Source: Rhizobium sp. (GTDB lineage Bacteria > Pseudomonadota > Alphaproteobacteria > Rhizobiales > Rhizobiaceae). Taken from it: DNA of 64,000 nucleotides. The notes beneath the pieces were generated by a model, which ran no database searches, was not told the origin of the DNA, and saw nothing but the letters and a program-made list of their open reading frames with translations. The stretch's first letter is position 1. The number at the start of each line of letters is the position of its first letter. Where the stretch lies: contig JAPZUE010000012.1 in NCBI GenBank assembly GCA_027533385.1, positions 124,001 to 188,000 on the forward strand, read 5' to 3'. Positions 16,126-26,914 of the stretch are shown one piece after another. Position numbers and translations under genes: made by a program.

Positions 16126-18561
16126 TCAGCCCGTGATCTTGGAGAAGTCCGCGACCGTTGCGGTCGCTTCGCGGATCGCCTTCAGGAGCGCCAGGCGGTT
16201 GGCGCGGATGGCGGCGTCCTCGTCGTTGACCAGGACATCCTCGAAGAACTTGTCGACCGGGCCGCGCAGCGTCGAGAGCGCCTGCATGGCGGAGCGGAAG
16301 TCTTCCGATGCCACAGCGTCTGCCGCCGCTTTCGAGGCGGACTGGATGGCGGCGAAGAGGGACTTTTCGGCATCAAGCTTCAAGAGTGCTTCCGAGACGC
16401 CATCGGCGACGACGGTGCCCTTCTTCTCTTCGGCAGCGAGCAGCTGGGTGGCGCGCTTGGTGCCGGCGAGCAGGTTCAGGCCGTCTTCCGAGGTGATGAA
16501 GGCGGTGAGCGCCTCGGCCTTGCGGGCGACCATCAGCAGATCGTCGGCCTCGGGCGTCAGCACGGCATCGATGATGTCGTGGCGGGCACCCTGGTCGCGG
16601 AGATAGACCTTCAGGCGGTCGTGGAAGAAGGAGAGGAGGTCACGCTTCAACTGAGCTAGCGCAGCAAACTCTGCAACGACCTCAGCTCCACCGAGTCCCA
16701 TTCTATGTGAGATCGTGTACTGCGCGTTCGTGACCTTTGGATCCCGCACTTGAACGAATGGAGAATTGTGATCGAGATTACGCTCGAAGATATCCTTCGT
16801 TTCTTCCGAATGAGAACGAGCTGTCACAGAATAATAGCCTCCACCGTCCTCCCTGCTCGCACCGATAGTGCGGCCGAATACGATTAGATCGCCCTTTTGT
16901 TGGCCCAACAGTACGTCGAAGTAAGACGTATTGAGAGCATCGGCCAAATTGAGACGGACACCCTTCTCCAAAATCATCCGAACCACACCCAGTGCCGCAC
17001 GACGCAGCGCATAGGGGTCCTTCGAGCCGGTCGGCTTTTCGTCGATCGCCCAGAAGCCGACGAGCGTATCCAGCTTGTCGGCGAGCGCGACTGTCAGGCC
17101 CACCTTGTCTTCCGGCAGGCGATCTGACGGGCCGTTCGGCTTCCAGTGGTCTTCGATGGCGGCGGCAACAGAGGCGTTTTCGCCCTGCAGGAGCGCATAT
17201 TTGCGGCCCATGGCGCCCTGGAGTTCGGGGAATTCACCGACGGCTTCCGTGCGCAGGTCGGCCTTGGCGAGCACCACCGCGCGGTCGACGAGGGCAGCGT
17301 CTGCGCCGACGATTGGCGCCAGCACCTTGGCCAGTTCGCGGATGCGCGCGACGCGCTCACCCTGCGTGCCGAGCTTGGCGTGGAAGGTGACGTTCAGCGC
17401 ATCGAGCTTGGCCATGCGCTGGTCGAGCGGCTTCTTGAGATCCAGGTCGAACTTCGCCGCGGAGGCCTTGAGCGTGTCGAGGTCCGGCAGATCGCCCTGG
17501 TCGCGCTTCCAGAAATGCAGCGCATCCGACAGGCGGGCGCGCACGACCTTGCCATTGCCATGCATGATCTCCTTGCCGCCGTCGGTGGCCTGGATGTTGG
17601 AAATCAGGATGAAATGGTTGGAGAGCTTTTCGGTCTGACCCTGCGGGCGCACGACGAAGCATTTCTGGTTGGTCTTGATCGTCAGGCGGATGATCTCGGC
17701 GGGGATCGAGAGGTAATCCTCTTCGAAGGTGCCAAGCAGAACCTGCGGCCATTCAACGAGGCCGGAGACTTCTTCCAGCAGGCCTTCGTCCTCGACGAGG
17801 TCGAGGCCATTGGCGAAGGCGATGTCGCGGGCGTCATGCAGGATCATGTCCTTGCGGCGCTCGGCATCGAGGATGACCTTGGCGCGCTCGAGGCTCGAGA
17901 CGTAATCGTCGAAGCGCTTGACGGTGATGGCATCCGGCGCGTGGAAGCGGTGGCCATAGGTGACGTTGGAAGCCACGATGCCGTCGATCTCGAAGGGGAT
18001 GACCTGGACTTCGTCATGCTCGGGGCCGAAGGTGCAGACGATCGACTGCAGCGGGCGCACCCAGCGCAAGCTTTCCATGCCCTTGCCCTCGATGCCGCCA
18101 TAGCCCGAGCCCTTGGGCATGGAGGCAAAGCCCGAGCGCATCGATTTGGGCCAGGGGAAGGTTCTGATGATGCCGGGCATGACATCGGCGATGATCTCTT
18201 CCGCCGCACGGCCGGGCTTTTCCATGTAGGCGACGTAGAAATCGCCCTTCTTCGGATCCGTCTTGATGATCGCCTGGTCGATGGAGGTGAGGCCCGCGCC
18301 GCGCAGGAAGCCATCGATGGCTCCCTGAGGCGCGGAGACGCTCGGCCCCTTCTTCTCTTCCTTGATGTCGGCGGAACGGGCAGTCAGCCCACGGATATCC
18401 AGCGTCAGGCGACGCGGCGTCCAGTATTCGCGCGCACCCTCATAGGTCAGCCCCGCATCGACAAGCGCATCGGTGACCATCTTCTTCAGATCGCCAGCCG
18501 CTTTCCGTTGCATGCGGGCGGGGATTTCTTCGGAGCGGAGTTCGAGCAGGAGATCGGGCAT
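16126..18561 (-). CDS. glyS: glycine--tRNA ligase beta subunit with an atypical internal segment
   Basis: An 811-residue GlyS, the tRNA-binding beta subunit of the bacterial alpha2beta2 glycyl-tRNA synthetase. Family blocks are intact: the [18 protein letters not shown] start, [34 protein letters not shown] and the C-terminal [20 protein letters not shown]. The E. coli protein has 689 residues; much of the excess lies around residues 530-640, where family sequence ([12 protein letters not shown]) gives way to roughly 100 residues of unfamiliar sequence before the family resumes at DLLSFF. By hand count this DNA (16681-16980) is about 51% GC against about 63-65% on either side. The frame is preserved, so the gene is probably functional. 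The partner glyQ lies about 7 kb away on the same strand. Confidence 0.95.
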   Translation of the reverse strand: MPDLLLELRSEEIPARMQRKAAGDLKKMVTDALVDAGLTYEGAREYWTPRRLTLDIRGLTARSADIKEEKKGPSVSAPQGAIDGFLRGAGLTSIDQAIIKTDPKKGDFYVAYMEKPGRAAEEIIADVMPGIIRTFPWPKSMRSGFASMPKGSGYGGIEGKGMESLRWVRPLQSIVCTFGPEHDEVQVIPFEIDGIVASNVTYGHRFHAPDAITVKRFDDYVSSLERAKVILDAERRKDMILHDARDIAFANGLDLVEDEGLLEEVSGLVEWPQVLLGTFEEDYLSIPAEIIRLTIKTNQKCFVVRPQGQTEKLSNHFILISNIQATDGGKEIMHGNGKVVRARLSDALHFWKRDQGDLPDLDTLKASAAKFDLDLKKPLDQRMAKLDALNVTFHAKLGTQGERVARIRELAKVLAPIVGADAALVDRAVVLAKADLRTEAVGEFPELQGAMGRKYALLQGENASVAAAIEDHWKPNGPSDRLPEDKVGLTVALADKLDTLVGFWAIDEKPTGSKDPYALRRAALGVVRMILEKGVRLNLADALNTSYFDVLLGQQKGDLIVFGRTIGASREDGGGYYSVTARSHSEETKDIFERNLDHNSPFVQVRDPKVTNAQYTISHRMGLGGAEVVAEFAALAQLKRDLLSFFHDRLKVYLRDQGARHDIIDAVLTPEADDLLMVARKAEALTAFITSEDGLNLLAGTKRATQLLAAEEKKGTVVADGVSEALLKLDAEKSLFAAIQSASKAAADAVASEDFRSAMQALSTLRGPVDKFFEDVLVNDEDAAIRANRLALLKAIREATATVADFSKITG

Positions 18562-18656
18562 CGGGTCTGACTTTTCGAGATGTTGCTTGAGGCTGCGGCG
18601 GACTTAGCAAGCCGCGCGGCAAAAGTCATCCATGGATCGGTGTAAATTGGCGGGGA

Positions 18657-18962
18657 TCAGGCGGCGGTCTGATCGGTTCGCACGGGAATGGCAGCCAGCT
18701 CGGCGGCTTTCGCCGTCGCTTCCGTCTTCAGGTCGTAGCTGGTCTGAAGATTCATCCAGAACTGCGGTGACATGTCGAAATAGCGGGCAAGGCGGAGCGC
18801 TGTATCCGGTGTCAACGACGTCTGTTCTGCGACCAGTCGCTCGATCCGGGTGCGAGGCACGTTCAGATGGCGCGCAAGGGCACCAGCGCTCAGCCCCATG
18901 GGCTCCAGAAACTCATCGCGCAGAATTTCACCGGGATGGACGGGCGGCAGGACGATGGTCAT
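18657..18962 (-). CDS. HigA-family antitoxin, apparently without a toxin partner
   Basis: A 101-residue Xre-type regulator beginning TIVLPPVHPGEILRDEFLEP, the HigA/VapI signature, with the helix-turn-helix LSAGALARHLNVPRTRIERL and a DTALRLARYFDMSPQFWMNL tail. HigB toxins normally lie directly upstream; here the upstream sequence is the end of the DUF2207 gene 66 bases away, and no RelE-like frame is seen on either side. It is either an orphan regulator or a TA remnant. Confidence 0.85.
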   Translation of the reverse strand: MTIVLPPVHPGEILRDEFLEPMGLSAGALARHLNVPRTRIERLVAEQTSLTPDTALRLARYFDMSPQFWMNLQTSYDLKTEATAKAAELAAIPVRTDQTAA

Positions 18963-19028
18963 GGCATGTCTACCTGTCGAATGGGGGGAATGAGCGATGA
19001 TAAAAATACCATCACTCGGTCTTCGCGA

Positions 19029-20963
19029 CTACCACCCTCCCCCGCCACCACCACCGCCGCCGCCGCCGGAGAAGCCGCCAGAGAAACCGGACGAGGACGA
19101 GGAGCTGGAGGGCGGTGGTGTCGGGATGGTGGAAGCGATCGTCGAGGCCATGGAGGAGGAGAAGCCGCCGATGCGGTCGCCGAAGCCGCCGGGATTGCTG
19201 CCGTGGTACCAGCCGGGTCTGTAATCGGCGGCAGCGGCACCTGATGCGGCTGAGGCGAGCCAGGTTTCGAAGGTTTCAGACCAGGGTTTCTCCACGCCCA
19301 GCGCCACGGCATAGGGCAGAAGCTTTTCGAAATGGCTGGGCGACATCTTTGGCGCACCGGCCATGTTCATGCGGTCCTTTTCGGCGAGTGTCAGGTAGGT
19401 GCGCAGGCCCTCTATGCCGTCCATCAGCTTGCGTCCGAGCGGGGTCGGGGCACCCATGATGTAGAAGAAGAGCAGATTGACCAGGAGGATGCCTCCGAAG
19501 GCGATGAGGACCGGGATCTGATGCGTCGCCTCCAGATCCATCCACATGGAGATCAGCATCAGCGCCATGGTCGACAGGGCAACGAAGCCGATGAGGGCCA
19601 ACGCCACGACGGTGATGATCTTGCTGAACAGCGAGCGCCCCCGTCTGAACGAGTTCACGAGCCCGATGGTGAAGGTGCCGAAGAAGATCGAGAAGAAGGT
19701 CGGCACGAAGATCAGGGCGTATACGTCTTCGCTGAGGTCGCCGAAGATGAAGAGCGAGGCAACCACGGCGATGGACAGGCCGATGCCAAGCGAAATGTAG
19801 CCGGCATTGCCCTTGTAATACTTGTTACGGTGCTCCTTTTCGATGGCCTGACGAAAGCGGTTGCCGACGGCTTCCACCTTCTTGCCGTTGGCCTTGTCGA
19901 TCACGAGCGCATCGCCGGACGATGGGATCTCGGCCATCAGTGCTGCTTCACCTGCCTGCAGCCTACCCTCCACCGGCTTTTTCGTCCGGCGGATGGTGAT
20001 GCTGCGGTCGAGATCGTCGAGTTCGACATAACCTTTGACGGCGAGATCAAGCGCGGAAGCCGAGAGCGCCGTCCAGCCAGCGCCGGAGAACCCCTTGTTG
20101 TCGATGTAGTTGACCAGCGCCGGAGAGAGGCCTTCCGGCGGATCCCAGCGAGGGACCATCACACCCTTCGGCGGATCGCGACCGACGACCAGCCAAGAGC
20201 GCAGGTAGTAGAGGAAGATGACGGCGAGGCCGCCGAAGCCGATGATGGTGTTGAGGTTGTCGCGGATGAACCACCAGGTGGTCTCCTCCGAAGAGGGGGC
20301 GGCAACCAGCCCCTTGTCGAAGGCGAGCACGATGGTCAGGCCTTCGTTCGGGCCGAGTGGCTGGGTGGTTTGGAATTCGAGGCCATTGGAGCCGGGGATT
20401 TCGCGGGCATTCTGGGCGGTCGACCCCATGGGGCCCGTGTAGAAGGTCGTCCGGGTAGGAAGAGCACCATCAGGGAGCATCACAGTAGCCCCCGCACGAT
20501 CAATCGGAAACTCCCAGCCGTTTCCGGTTACGTTCCAGTAAAGCTCGTCGTGATCATCGAAATATCGGATCTGGCGACCAGTCCAGTAAGTGATGGTGTA
20601 AACGTACTCGCCAGGACGCAGAAAAATGCTTTCACTCCCGGTGTAGATCCGGATTCCACCCGTCACGTTTTCTGTATGGAAGTTCTCGGGGCGACCATCG
20701 CGTTCGACCGAAATCAAGCCGAAATCGACTTTTTTGCGAAAGCCCCGTGCGTCCTGAGCATAGAGCGGAAAATCGCGGAAGATGCCACGCTTGATCTGGT
20801 CACCCTCGACATTGACGGTAATCGTTTCCGTGACCCTGATCGAAGCATCGGGAAACACGGTGATATCGGCGTGGTAATCGCGAATGACTTCCACAGCCTG
20901 CGCGCCGCATGCCATCCAGAAAAGGAGAAGGAAGGCGGAGCACAGGCGGAGGAGCGTGGTCAT
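19029..20963 (-). CDS. DUF2207 domain-containing membrane protein
   Basis: A 644-residue protein with a signal peptide (residues 1-23), an extracytoplasmic DUF2207 beta domain ([20 protein letters not shown] onward, to about 220), a transmembrane helix near 240-260, a cytoplasmic part and further helices near 395-500. It ends in a Ser-rich run followed by an 11-glycine tail and a final tryptophan, as is common in this family. DUF2207 proteins usually occur beside LemA, as here, and are of unknown function. The start overlaps the stop of the EPSP synthase gene by ATGA. Confidence 0.88.
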   Translation of the reverse strand: MTTLLRLCSAFLLLFWMACGAQAVEVIRDYHADITVFPDASIRVTETITVNVEGDQIKRGIFRDFPLYAQDARGFRKKVDFGLISVERDGRPENFHTENVTGGIRIYTGSESIFLRPGEYVYTITYWTGRQIRYFDDHDELYWNVTGNGWEFPIDRAGATVMLPDGALPTRTTFYTGPMGSTAQNAREIPGSNGLEFQTTQPLGPNEGLTIVLAFDKGLVAAPSSEETTWWFIRDNLNTIIGFGGLAVIFLYYLRSWLVVGRDPPKGVMVPRWDPPEGLSPALVNYIDNKGFSGAGWTALSASALDLAVKGYVELDDLDRSITIRRTKKPVEGRLQAGEAALMAEIPSSGDALVIDKANGKKVEAVGNRFRQAIEKEHRNKYYKGNAGYISLGIGLSIAVVASLFIFGDLSEDVYALIFVPTFFSIFFGTFTIGLVNSFRRGRSLFSKIITVVALALIGFVALSTMALMLISMWMDLEATHQIPVLIAFGGILLVNLLFFYIMGAPTPLGRKLMDGIEGLRTYLTLAEKDRMNMAGAPKMSPSHFEKLLPYAVALGVEKPWSETFETWLASAASGAAAADYRPGWYHGSNPGGFGDRIGGFSSSMASTIASTIPTPPPSSSSSSSGFSGGFSGGGGGGGGGGGW

Positions 20964-22225
20964 TTCGGATCGTTCCTGACGAGCTCAACGCCGAGCGAGG
21001 CGAGTGCATCCCAATAGCCGGGATAGGTCTTGGCCACGCAGCCGGGGTCGAGAATGGTGATGTCGCGGATCTTGAGGCCCGCCAGCGCAAAGCTCATGGC
21101 GATGCGGTGATCGGCGAAGGTGTCGATCTCGGCCGGCAGCGACTGGCCTGCGAGCGACGGATCGGAGAAGACCAGGAGGTCGTCGCCCTCTTCCTTGGCC
21201 AGGCCTTCGCGGATGTTGTTGAGGCCGGTCGAGACGGCGCGGATGCGGTCGCATTCCTTGACGCGCAGGTTCTCGATGCCGACGAAGCGCACCGGGGTCT
21301 CGTTGAAGGCGGCGAGCACGGCAATCGTCGGGATCGCATCCTGCATCTGGCTGCCGTCGATGACGGCGGGCATATTCGGAAACTGCGCGATCACGTCATA
21401 GGCCTTGGCGTCCGGCTGGGTGAAATCGGCAGAGGGCGTGCCGATGTCGATCTGGCCTTTTGTCAGGACTTCCGCACCCCAGAGATAGGTGGCGGCAGAG
21501 GCATCCGGCTCGATATGGAAATCGGTCGCGGTATAGCCGGTTGGCTGGATGACCCAGGAGGAGGGTGTCGGCTGCTCGACCCTGGCGCCGAAGGCACGCA
21601 TGGCCGACATCGTCAGGTCGATGTAACCGCGGGCGCCGATATCGGCACCGGCAAGCTCGATGGTGAACGGCTCCGAACCGCAGGCGGCGGCCATCTGAAG
21701 AGCCGAGACATACTGGCTGGAAAGCCCGGCATCGATCACGACATGGTTCTTTTCGAAACGGCCGGTGGCATCGATCGTGACAGGCGGGCAGCCGGTCGGG
21801 CTTTCGATGGTGACGCCCAGCGATTTCAGGGCTTCGACCAGCGGCTTGATCGGGCGCTTGCGCATGTGCTCGTCGCCATCGACGACATAGCGGCCATGAC
21901 CCAGCGCCAGTGCTGCCGTCAGGAAGCGGGTCGCAGTGCCGGCATTGCCTAGGAACAGCGGGGCTGCCGGGGCCTTCAGTTCACCGGTGCTGGTCACCAC
22001 GAAGGTCGTGGCATCCGGCTCTTCTACGGTGACGCCCATCTGGCGCAGCGCTTCGGCCATGTAACGCGTGTCGTCGCTCTTCAGCGCGCCGGTCAGGCGG
22101 CTGGTGCCCTTCGCCAGACCTGCCAGGAGAAGCGCGCGGTTGGTGATGGATTTCGAACCCGGAGGGCTCACCTTGCCGGTCAGGGCATGGGCGGGCGGAA
22201 GGATGGTCACACTGTCAGTCGTCAT
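20960..22225 (-). CDS. aroA: class I-type EPSP synthase (3-phosphoshikimate 1-carboxyvinyltransferase)
   Basis: A 421-residue EPSP synthase, which condenses phosphoenolpyruvate with shikimate-3-phosphate. Key loops are [20 protein letters not shown] (residues 21-40), [13 protein letters not shown] (90-102) and [15 protein letters not shown] near the C-terminus. This is the class I form, unlike the class II (CP4-like) enzyme found with cmk and rpsA in rhizobia, so it may be a second enzyme in the genome; that cannot be checked here. It sits between lemA (36-base gap) and DUF2207 (4-base overlap), an unusual setting for a shikimate gene. Confidence 0.9.
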   Translation of the reverse strand: MTTDSVTILPPAHALTGKVSPPGSKSITNRALLLAGLAKGTSRLTGALKSDDTRYMAEALRQMGVTVEEPDATTFVVTSTGELKAPAAPLFLGNAGTATRFLTAALALGHGRYVVDGDEHMRKRPIKPLVEALKSLGVTIESPTGCPPVTIDATGRFEKNHVVIDAGLSSQYVSALQMAAACGSEPFTIELAGADIGARGYIDLTMSAMRAFGARVEQPTPSSWVIQPTGYTATDFHIEPDASAATYLWGAEVLTKGQIDIGTPSADFTQPDAKAYDVIAQFPNMPAVIDGSQMQDAIPTIAVLAAFNETPVRFVGIENLRVKECDRIRAVSTGLNNIREGLAKEEGDDLLVFSDPSLAGQSLPAEIDTFADHRIAMSFALAGLKIRDITILDPGCVAKTYPGYWDALASLGVELVRNDPK

Positions 22226-22261
22226 GATCCCGGTCTCTGCTGTCGCGTCCTTGCGTGGACG

Positions 22262-22813
22262 TCAGAACTTGACCGTCGGTACCGCACGGTCGGCCTCGTT
22301 GGCAATCTCGAAATAGGGTTTCTTCGAGAAGCCGAACTGGCCGGCGACGAGGTTGTTGGGAAAGCTCTCGACCTTGACGTTCAGATCGCGGGCCGCACCG
22401 TTGTAGTAGCGGCGCGACATCTGGATTTCGCCCTCGACGGTTTCCAGCGACTTCTGCAGCTCGAGAAAGTTCTCATTGGCCTTGAGGTCCGGATAGGCTT
22501 CGGCAAGCGCGATGATCTTGCCAAGTGCGGCTCCGAGAAGCCCCTCGGCTGCCGCACGGCCAGCCACATCGCCTGCGGGCACGGCCTGGGCCTTGTTGCG
22601 CAGCTCCACGACACTTTCCAGCGTATCCTTTTCGTGACCGGCATAGCCCTTCACGGTCTCGATCAGGTTGGGGATGAGATCCGCGCGGCGCTTCAGCTGC
22701 ACATCGATGCCCGACCAGGCTTCCTCGGCCATCTGCCGGGCCTTTACCAGGCCGTTGTAGATGAAGACGAGATAGGCACCGATGGCGGCAAGAATGGCAA
22801 GTGTCGTGAACAT
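22262..22813 (-). CDS. lemA: LemA family protein
   Basis: A 183-residue protein with one N-terminal membrane helix (residues 2-20) and a helical bundle containing the family signature WSGIDVQLKRRADLIPNLIE and a C-terminal NNLVAGQFGF-KKPYFEI. LemA proteins face outwards with a short N-terminal anchor; their function is unknown. It heads a probable operon with the EPSP synthase and DUF2207 genes. Confidence 0.93.
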   Translation of the reverse strand: MFTTLAILAAIGAYLVFIYNGLVKARQMAEEAWSGIDVQLKRRADLIPNLIETVKGYAGHEKDTLESVVELRNKAQAVPAGDVAGRAAAEGLLGAALGKIIALAEAYPDLKANENFLELQKSLETVEGEIQMSRRYYNGAARDLNVKVESFPNNLVAGQFGFSKKPYFEIANEADRAVPTVKF

Positions 22814-23015
22814 GATGCGGAAGGCTCCCAGCTGAATTGGCCGCAGGTTAGCGGTTCATCTTGGGAAAGTCATGGCTGAAGTGCGGGAGAATGTCCTGTC
22901 CGGGAAGCCGCATCTGCTGCGAGGTGATGGTTCAAATTGGAGGGAAACCGACACAGCTCCGTTAATCGGCAGGCCCTAATATGACCATCCGAAGGTTTTG
23001 CAGCGGAGCTGTCGC

Positions 23016-25028
23016 ATGCAAACGATGACCTGGAACGCCATGCCCTCCTGGGCGCTGCTCGCCAGCCGCGACATCCTCAAGGCCGCGCTCCCCGAACGGC
23101 GGCTCGGCGAAACGCTGAAAGACATCCTGTCGATCATCACCGGGCTACCGCAGCTTGATCTTTCCGAGATGGCGGCGATCTATGTGCGGGACGCGGGGCA
23201 GGACCGGCAGCGGCTGGTGCACCACAACACCGCGGACCAACTGGATCTGCCGATCGATCTTGCGCCTGGGGCGCGCATGCCCGAATGCATCGCGGACCGG
23301 GACGATCTCATCCCCTACTGGATTGCGATCACCGTGAACGGCGATCCGGATTTCGGCACCGCCGTCTTCTTCAGCCGCAGCGAGAGACCGATCAACACGG
23401 AGAGCCTGTCCGCCTTGCGCCTGCTTGCCCAGGAAATCGGACCGGTGATCCAGCAGCGCAACGGCTGTACGACCTCCGTTCTCGACATGGTGGAGCTTTC
23501 CACCGACGAGATCTACATCTTCGAACCGCAACGCTTCACCATCAGCCGCACCAATGCGACCGCGAGCGTGCGCACCGGCTATTCGGCCGAAGCGCTGGCA
23601 GGCATGACGCCGGCCTCTTTGAAAGTCGGCATTTCCGAGCTCGACTACCGGGCCAAGCTGATGCCGCTCGTCGAAGGCAGTGCCCGCAGCGTCACATTCG
23701 ACGCGATCCAGCGGCGACGCAATGGCACGGTCTATCCGGTCAAGGTGCATGTCTGGCGCATTCGCGGCCCGTCTTCCGATCTCTTTGCCGAGGTCGCCAT
23801 CGCCACCGCCGACCAGCGCAAGGCCTTTGGTTTGCTGGAACAGGTGTTCGACGCCATCCCCGGTGGCATCGGCGTCTTCGACAATCGCTCGCGGCTGCTG
23901 ATGGCCAACCGGCGGCTCTACGATCTGATGAACATTCCCCCGGAGCTCTTCCCGCCGGGATCCAAATTCGAGGATATCCTGCGGTATAATGCGTGCCGTG
24001 GCGAATGGGGCGACGGCGATCCGGAAGCCATGGTGCGCGAGCGCGTCGACCAGGCGGCGCTGGGCCTGCCCTACAGTTTCGAGCGCGAGCGGAAGAGCGG
24101 CAAGGTGCTGGCGGTCCGCTCCGAGCCGCTCTCCAACGGCGGCTATGTGCTGAGCTATACCGACATCACGCTGCGCAAACGGGCGGAAAAGGAACTGATC
24201 CGCAATCGCGACGAGCTGGAGAAGACCGTACGCCACCGTACCGCAGAGATCGCCGCCCAGGCTGCGGCGCTCGAGGAAGCCCTGCAGCAGGAAAAGAATA
24301 TCAATGCCATGCAGCGACAGTTCGTGGCGATGACCAGCCATGAGTTTAGAACACCGCTGGCCATTATCGATGGGGCCGCCCAGCGCATCCAGCGCAAGAA
24401 GGGCGAGATGGAAGCGCATTTCCTAAGCGACAAGACCCAACAGATCCGATCTGCCGTGGCGCGCATGGTCGAACTGATGGAAAGCTTCCTGTCGGCCGGG
24501 CGGATCGATACGGGCAAGATCGAGCTCTCGCTGGTCGACTGCTCGCTGCACAAGCTGATCGAGCAGGCCATCAAGCGGCAGAAACTCTCCTCGCAGCATC
24601 ACCGCTTCGATGCTGCCTACGAGACCCTGCCGCCGGTGATCCGCTGCGATGCTCTCGCCATCTCGCAGGTGCTGACGAACCTTCTGTCCAACGCGGTCAA
24701 ATATGCACCCCGTGCGCCCGACATCACCATCCGGGGCTGGGAAGAAGACGGTTTCATCTTCCTGTCGGTCAAGGACGAAGGTGTCGGGATCGACGCCGAG
24801 GACGTGCCGAAACTCTTCCAGCCCTATTTCCGCGCCCGCACCTCGACCGGCATTGCCGGAACAGGCATCGGCCTGTCGCTCGTCAAGCAGATCGTCACGC
24901 TGCATGACGGCGACATCTTCGTCGAAAGCGAACGCGGCAAGGGCACCTGCTTCACCCTCGTCCTGCCGGTCCAGGGGCCGGCGGCGAAGGACACTGCCGA
25001 ACCGGCGCCGGAGGTGAGCGCCGCCTGA
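23016..25028 (+). CDS. PAS-domain sensor histidine kinase
   Basis: A 670-residue soluble kinase without membrane segments. Residues 1-150 form a GAF-like region and 150-400 hold PAS domains (for example FDAIPGGIGVFDNRSRLLMA and SGKVLAVRSEPLSNGGYVLS). A coiled coil leads into the HisKA box MTSHEFRTPL with the phosphate-accepting His at 442, then an HATPase domain with the N box LTNLLSNAVKYAP and GTGIGLSLVKQIV. The ATG at 23016 has GGAGC ahead; a TTG 18 bases earlier also keeps the frame. The next gene encodes its likely partner receiver. Confidence 0.93.
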   Translation: MQTMTWNAMPSWALLASRDILKAALPERRLGETLKDILSIITGLPQLDLSEMAAIYVRDAGQDRQRLVHHNTADQLDLPIDLAPGARMPECIADRDDLIPYWIAITVNGDPDFGTAVFFSRSERPINTESLSALRLLAQEIGPVIQQRNGCTTSVLDMVELSTDEIYIFEPQRFTISRTNATASVRTGYSAEALAGMTPASLKVGISELDYRAKLMPLVEGSARSVTFDAIQRRRNGTVYPVKVHVWRIRGPSSDLFAEVAIATADQRKAFGLLEQVFDAIPGGIGVFDNRSRLLMANRRLYDLMNIPPELFPPGSKFEDILRYNACRGEWGDGDPEAMVRERVDQAALGLPYSFERERKSGKVLAVRSEPLSNGGYVLSYTDITLRKRAEKELIRNRDELEKTVRHRTAEIAAQAAALEEALQQEKNINAMQRQFVAMTSHEFRTPLAIIDGAAQRIQRKKGEMEAHFLSDKTQQIRSAVARMVELMESFLSAGRIDTGKIELSLVDCSLHKLIEQAIKRQKLSSQHHRFDAAYETLPPVIRCDALAISQVLTNLLSNAVKYAPRAPDITIRGWEEDGFIFLSVKDEGVGIDAEDVPKLFQPYFRARTSTGIAGTGIGLSLVKQIVTLHDGDIFVESERGKGTCFTLVLPVQGPAAKDTAEPAPEVSAA

Positions 25029-25055
25029 CCCCTGGAGCCTGAAAGGGAAGATGAC

Positions 25056-25457
25056 ATGATCACCGTACTTTGCGTCGAAGACGAAAGAGACGTCCGTGAA
25101 CTGATCGTCGAGGAGCTGGAGGAGGCCGGCATACGCGTGCTGCAGGCGGAAAACGGCAAGGAGGGCCTGGACAAGATCCTGACCCAACGCCCGGACATCG
25201 TGATCTCCGACATCACCATGCCGGAAATGGACGGGATTGCCATGCTCGGCGAATTGCAGATCAATCACCCGCAATTCTCCAACATGCCCTTCCTCTTCCT
25301 GACCGCACTGGCCGACCGGGAAAAGATGATCGAGGGCTTGGGCGCCGGCGCTGAAAGCTACCTGACCAAACCGATCGACTTCGACGTGCTGATGGCGAAG
25401 ATCCACGGACTGGTGGTCCGGATCGAGAACCGAGTGGCGGCGGGGCTGGAGTTTTGA
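25056..25457 (+). CDS. single-domain response regulator
   Basis: A 133-residue receiver domain with no output domain. The acidic pocket (EDE, residues 8-10), phosphate-accepting Asp52 in VISDITMPEMDG, Thr near LFLTA and Lys in YLTKPIDF are all present. It lies 27 bases after the histidine kinase gene, so it is the probable partner. Output must pass to another protein, CheY-fashion. Its stop lies three bases from the convergent glyQ stop. Confidence 0.92.
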   Translation: MITVLCVEDERDVRELIVEELEEAGIRVLQAENGKEGLDKILTQRPDIVISDITMPEMDGIAMLGELQINHPQFSNMPFLFLTALADREKMIEGLGAGAESYLTKPIDFDVLMAKIHGLVVRIENRVAAGLEF

Positions 25458-25460
25458 GCC

Positions 25461-26423
25461 TCAGGCCGCCCGGCCGAAATTCGCTCCGCCTGCATCCGTC
25501 AGCAAAAATGCCTCGCCGCAGCTTTTCGCCAGCGCGCGGACGCGGCCGATATAGGCCTGGCGTTCGGTGACCGAGATAACACCACGGGCGTCGAGCAGGT
25601 TGAAGATGTGGGAGGCCTTGATGCACTGGTCATAGGCCGGGAAGACGCATTTGTGCAGGCGCTGGTTTTCCGAGTCGGAAGGCGCGCCGGCGGCCAGCAG
25701 GGCCTGGCATTCCTTCTCGGCATCGATGAAATGGCGATGCAGCATTTCGGTGTTGGCGAATTCGAAGTTGTGGCGGGAATATTCCTGCTCGGCCTGCAGG
25801 AAGACGTCGCCATAGGAGATCTTCTCTTCGCCTTCACGGCCATTGAAGTTGAGATCATAGACGTTGTCGACGCCCTGGACATACATGGCCAGACGCTCGA
25901 GACCGTAGGTCAGTTCGCCCGAGACCGGCGAGCAGTCGATGCCGCAGACGGCCTGAAAATAGGTGAACTGCGAGACTTCCATGCCGTCGCACCAGCATTC
26001 CCAGCCGAGGCCCCAGGCGCCCAGCGTCGGGCTTTCCCAATCGTCCTCGACGAAGCGGATGTCATGCAGCAGCGGATCAAGCCCGATCGCCTTTAGCGAG
26101 CCGAGATAGAGTTCCTGCAGGTTGGACGGGTTCGGCTTCAGGATCACCTGGTACTGATAATAGTGCTGCAACCGGTTCGGGTTTTCGCCGTAGCGGCCGT
26201 CGGAGGGGCGACGCGAGGGCTGGACGTAAGCGGCGCGCCAGGGCTTGGGGCCGAGCGCGCGCAGCGTCGTTGCCGGATGGAAGGTGCCGGCGCCGACTTC
26301 CATGTCGTAGGGCTGCAGCACCGCGCAACCCTTGTCCGCCCAGTAGGCGTGCAGCGTCAGGATCAGGGCCTGGAAGGAGCGCTTGGGGTCCATATGCGGT
26401 GCGAGCGGAGCGGTCATGGTCAT
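25461..26423 (-). CDS. glyQ: glycine--tRNA ligase alpha subunit
   Basis: A 320-residue GlyQ, the catalytic alpha subunit. Class II synthetase signatures are clear: [40 protein letters not shown] and [18 protein letters not shown]. It works with GlyS encoded at 16126-18561. Two in-frame ATGs (26423 and 26417) compete for the start, neither with a strong ribosome site. Confidence 0.97.
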   Translation of the reverse strand: MTMTAPLAPHMDPKRSFQALILTLHAYWADKGCAVLQPYDMEVGAGTFHPATTLRALGPKPWRAAYVQPSRRPSDGRYGENPNRLQHYYQYQVILKPNPSNLQELYLGSLKAIGLDPLLHDIRFVEDDWESPTLGAWGLGWECWCDGMEVSQFTYFQAVCGIDCSPVSGELTYGLERLAMYVQGVDNVYDLNFNGREGEEKISYGDVFLQAEQEYSRHNFEFANTEMLHRHFIDAEKECQALLAAGAPSDSENQRLHKCVFPAYDQCIKASHIFNLLDARGVISVTERQAYIGRVRALAKSCGEAFLLTDAGGANFGRAA

Positions 26424-26506
26424 CTTCGGTATCGGGTTGTCATTCGTTGCGGACGAGTGCCACGCTCAAGGCGTCGGGTCAATCGGGTATGGCGCGATTG
26501 CGGGCG

Positions 26507-26914
26507 TCAAAGCCGAAAAGGATCGATGACCCTCATCCCACCGGCAAGCTGCCAGCCATGCTGGAGATCCTCGGAATAGAAGCTCTCACAACCGCTGCGG
26601 AGTGCGACGGCAAGCATCAGTGCATCATAGAAGCTGATCCTGTGGTCCATGGCGAGTTGCATGGCCTCGCTCGTATCGACCGGCTCGATCGGCAAAATGC
26701 GCTGGGCGAGCGTTTCAAACTGTTCGACCGCCAGACGGATGTCCGGCCAGTCGAGACCGAGCTTCCTACGGCAGACATTGATGCACTCGTTAAGGGCCTG
26801 GACGCTCACCAAGAAGGGTTCCTGCAGCAGAGCCTGCGCCACATCCGCCTTGGTGCCCTCACCCAGCGCGTAGATCAGGATATTGGTATCGAGACAGACT
26901 TTCAGCGCCGGCAT
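26507..26914 (-). CDS. vapC: PIN-domain toxin (VapC-like)
   Basis: A 135-residue PIN nuclease. Acidic active-site residues are visible in CLDTNILIYAL, LNECINV and SFYDALMLAVAL, with the late acidic SEDLQHGWQ. The protein would cut tRNA or rRNA when released from VapB. Its ATG shares one base with the stop codon of the antitoxin gene, giving tight coupling. Confidence 0.9.
   Translation of the reverse strand: MPALKVCLDTNILIYALGEGTKADVAQALLQEPFLVSVQALNECINVCRRKLGLDWPDIRLAVEQFETLAQRILPIEPVDTSEAMQLAMDHRISFYDALMLAVALRSGCESFYSEDLQHGWQLAGGMRVIDPFRL

Noticed and set aside
17146..18570. A 474-codon plus-strand open frame
   Set aside because: Antisense to glyS, whose family blocks are unmistakable. 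Long antisense frames are common in GC-rich genomes.
19332..21017. A 561-codon open frame on the plus strand
   Set aside because: It lies antisense to the DUF2207 gene, has no family features and an amino acid composition of antisense GC-rich DNA. The minus-strand gene has signal peptide, helices and a conserved domain.
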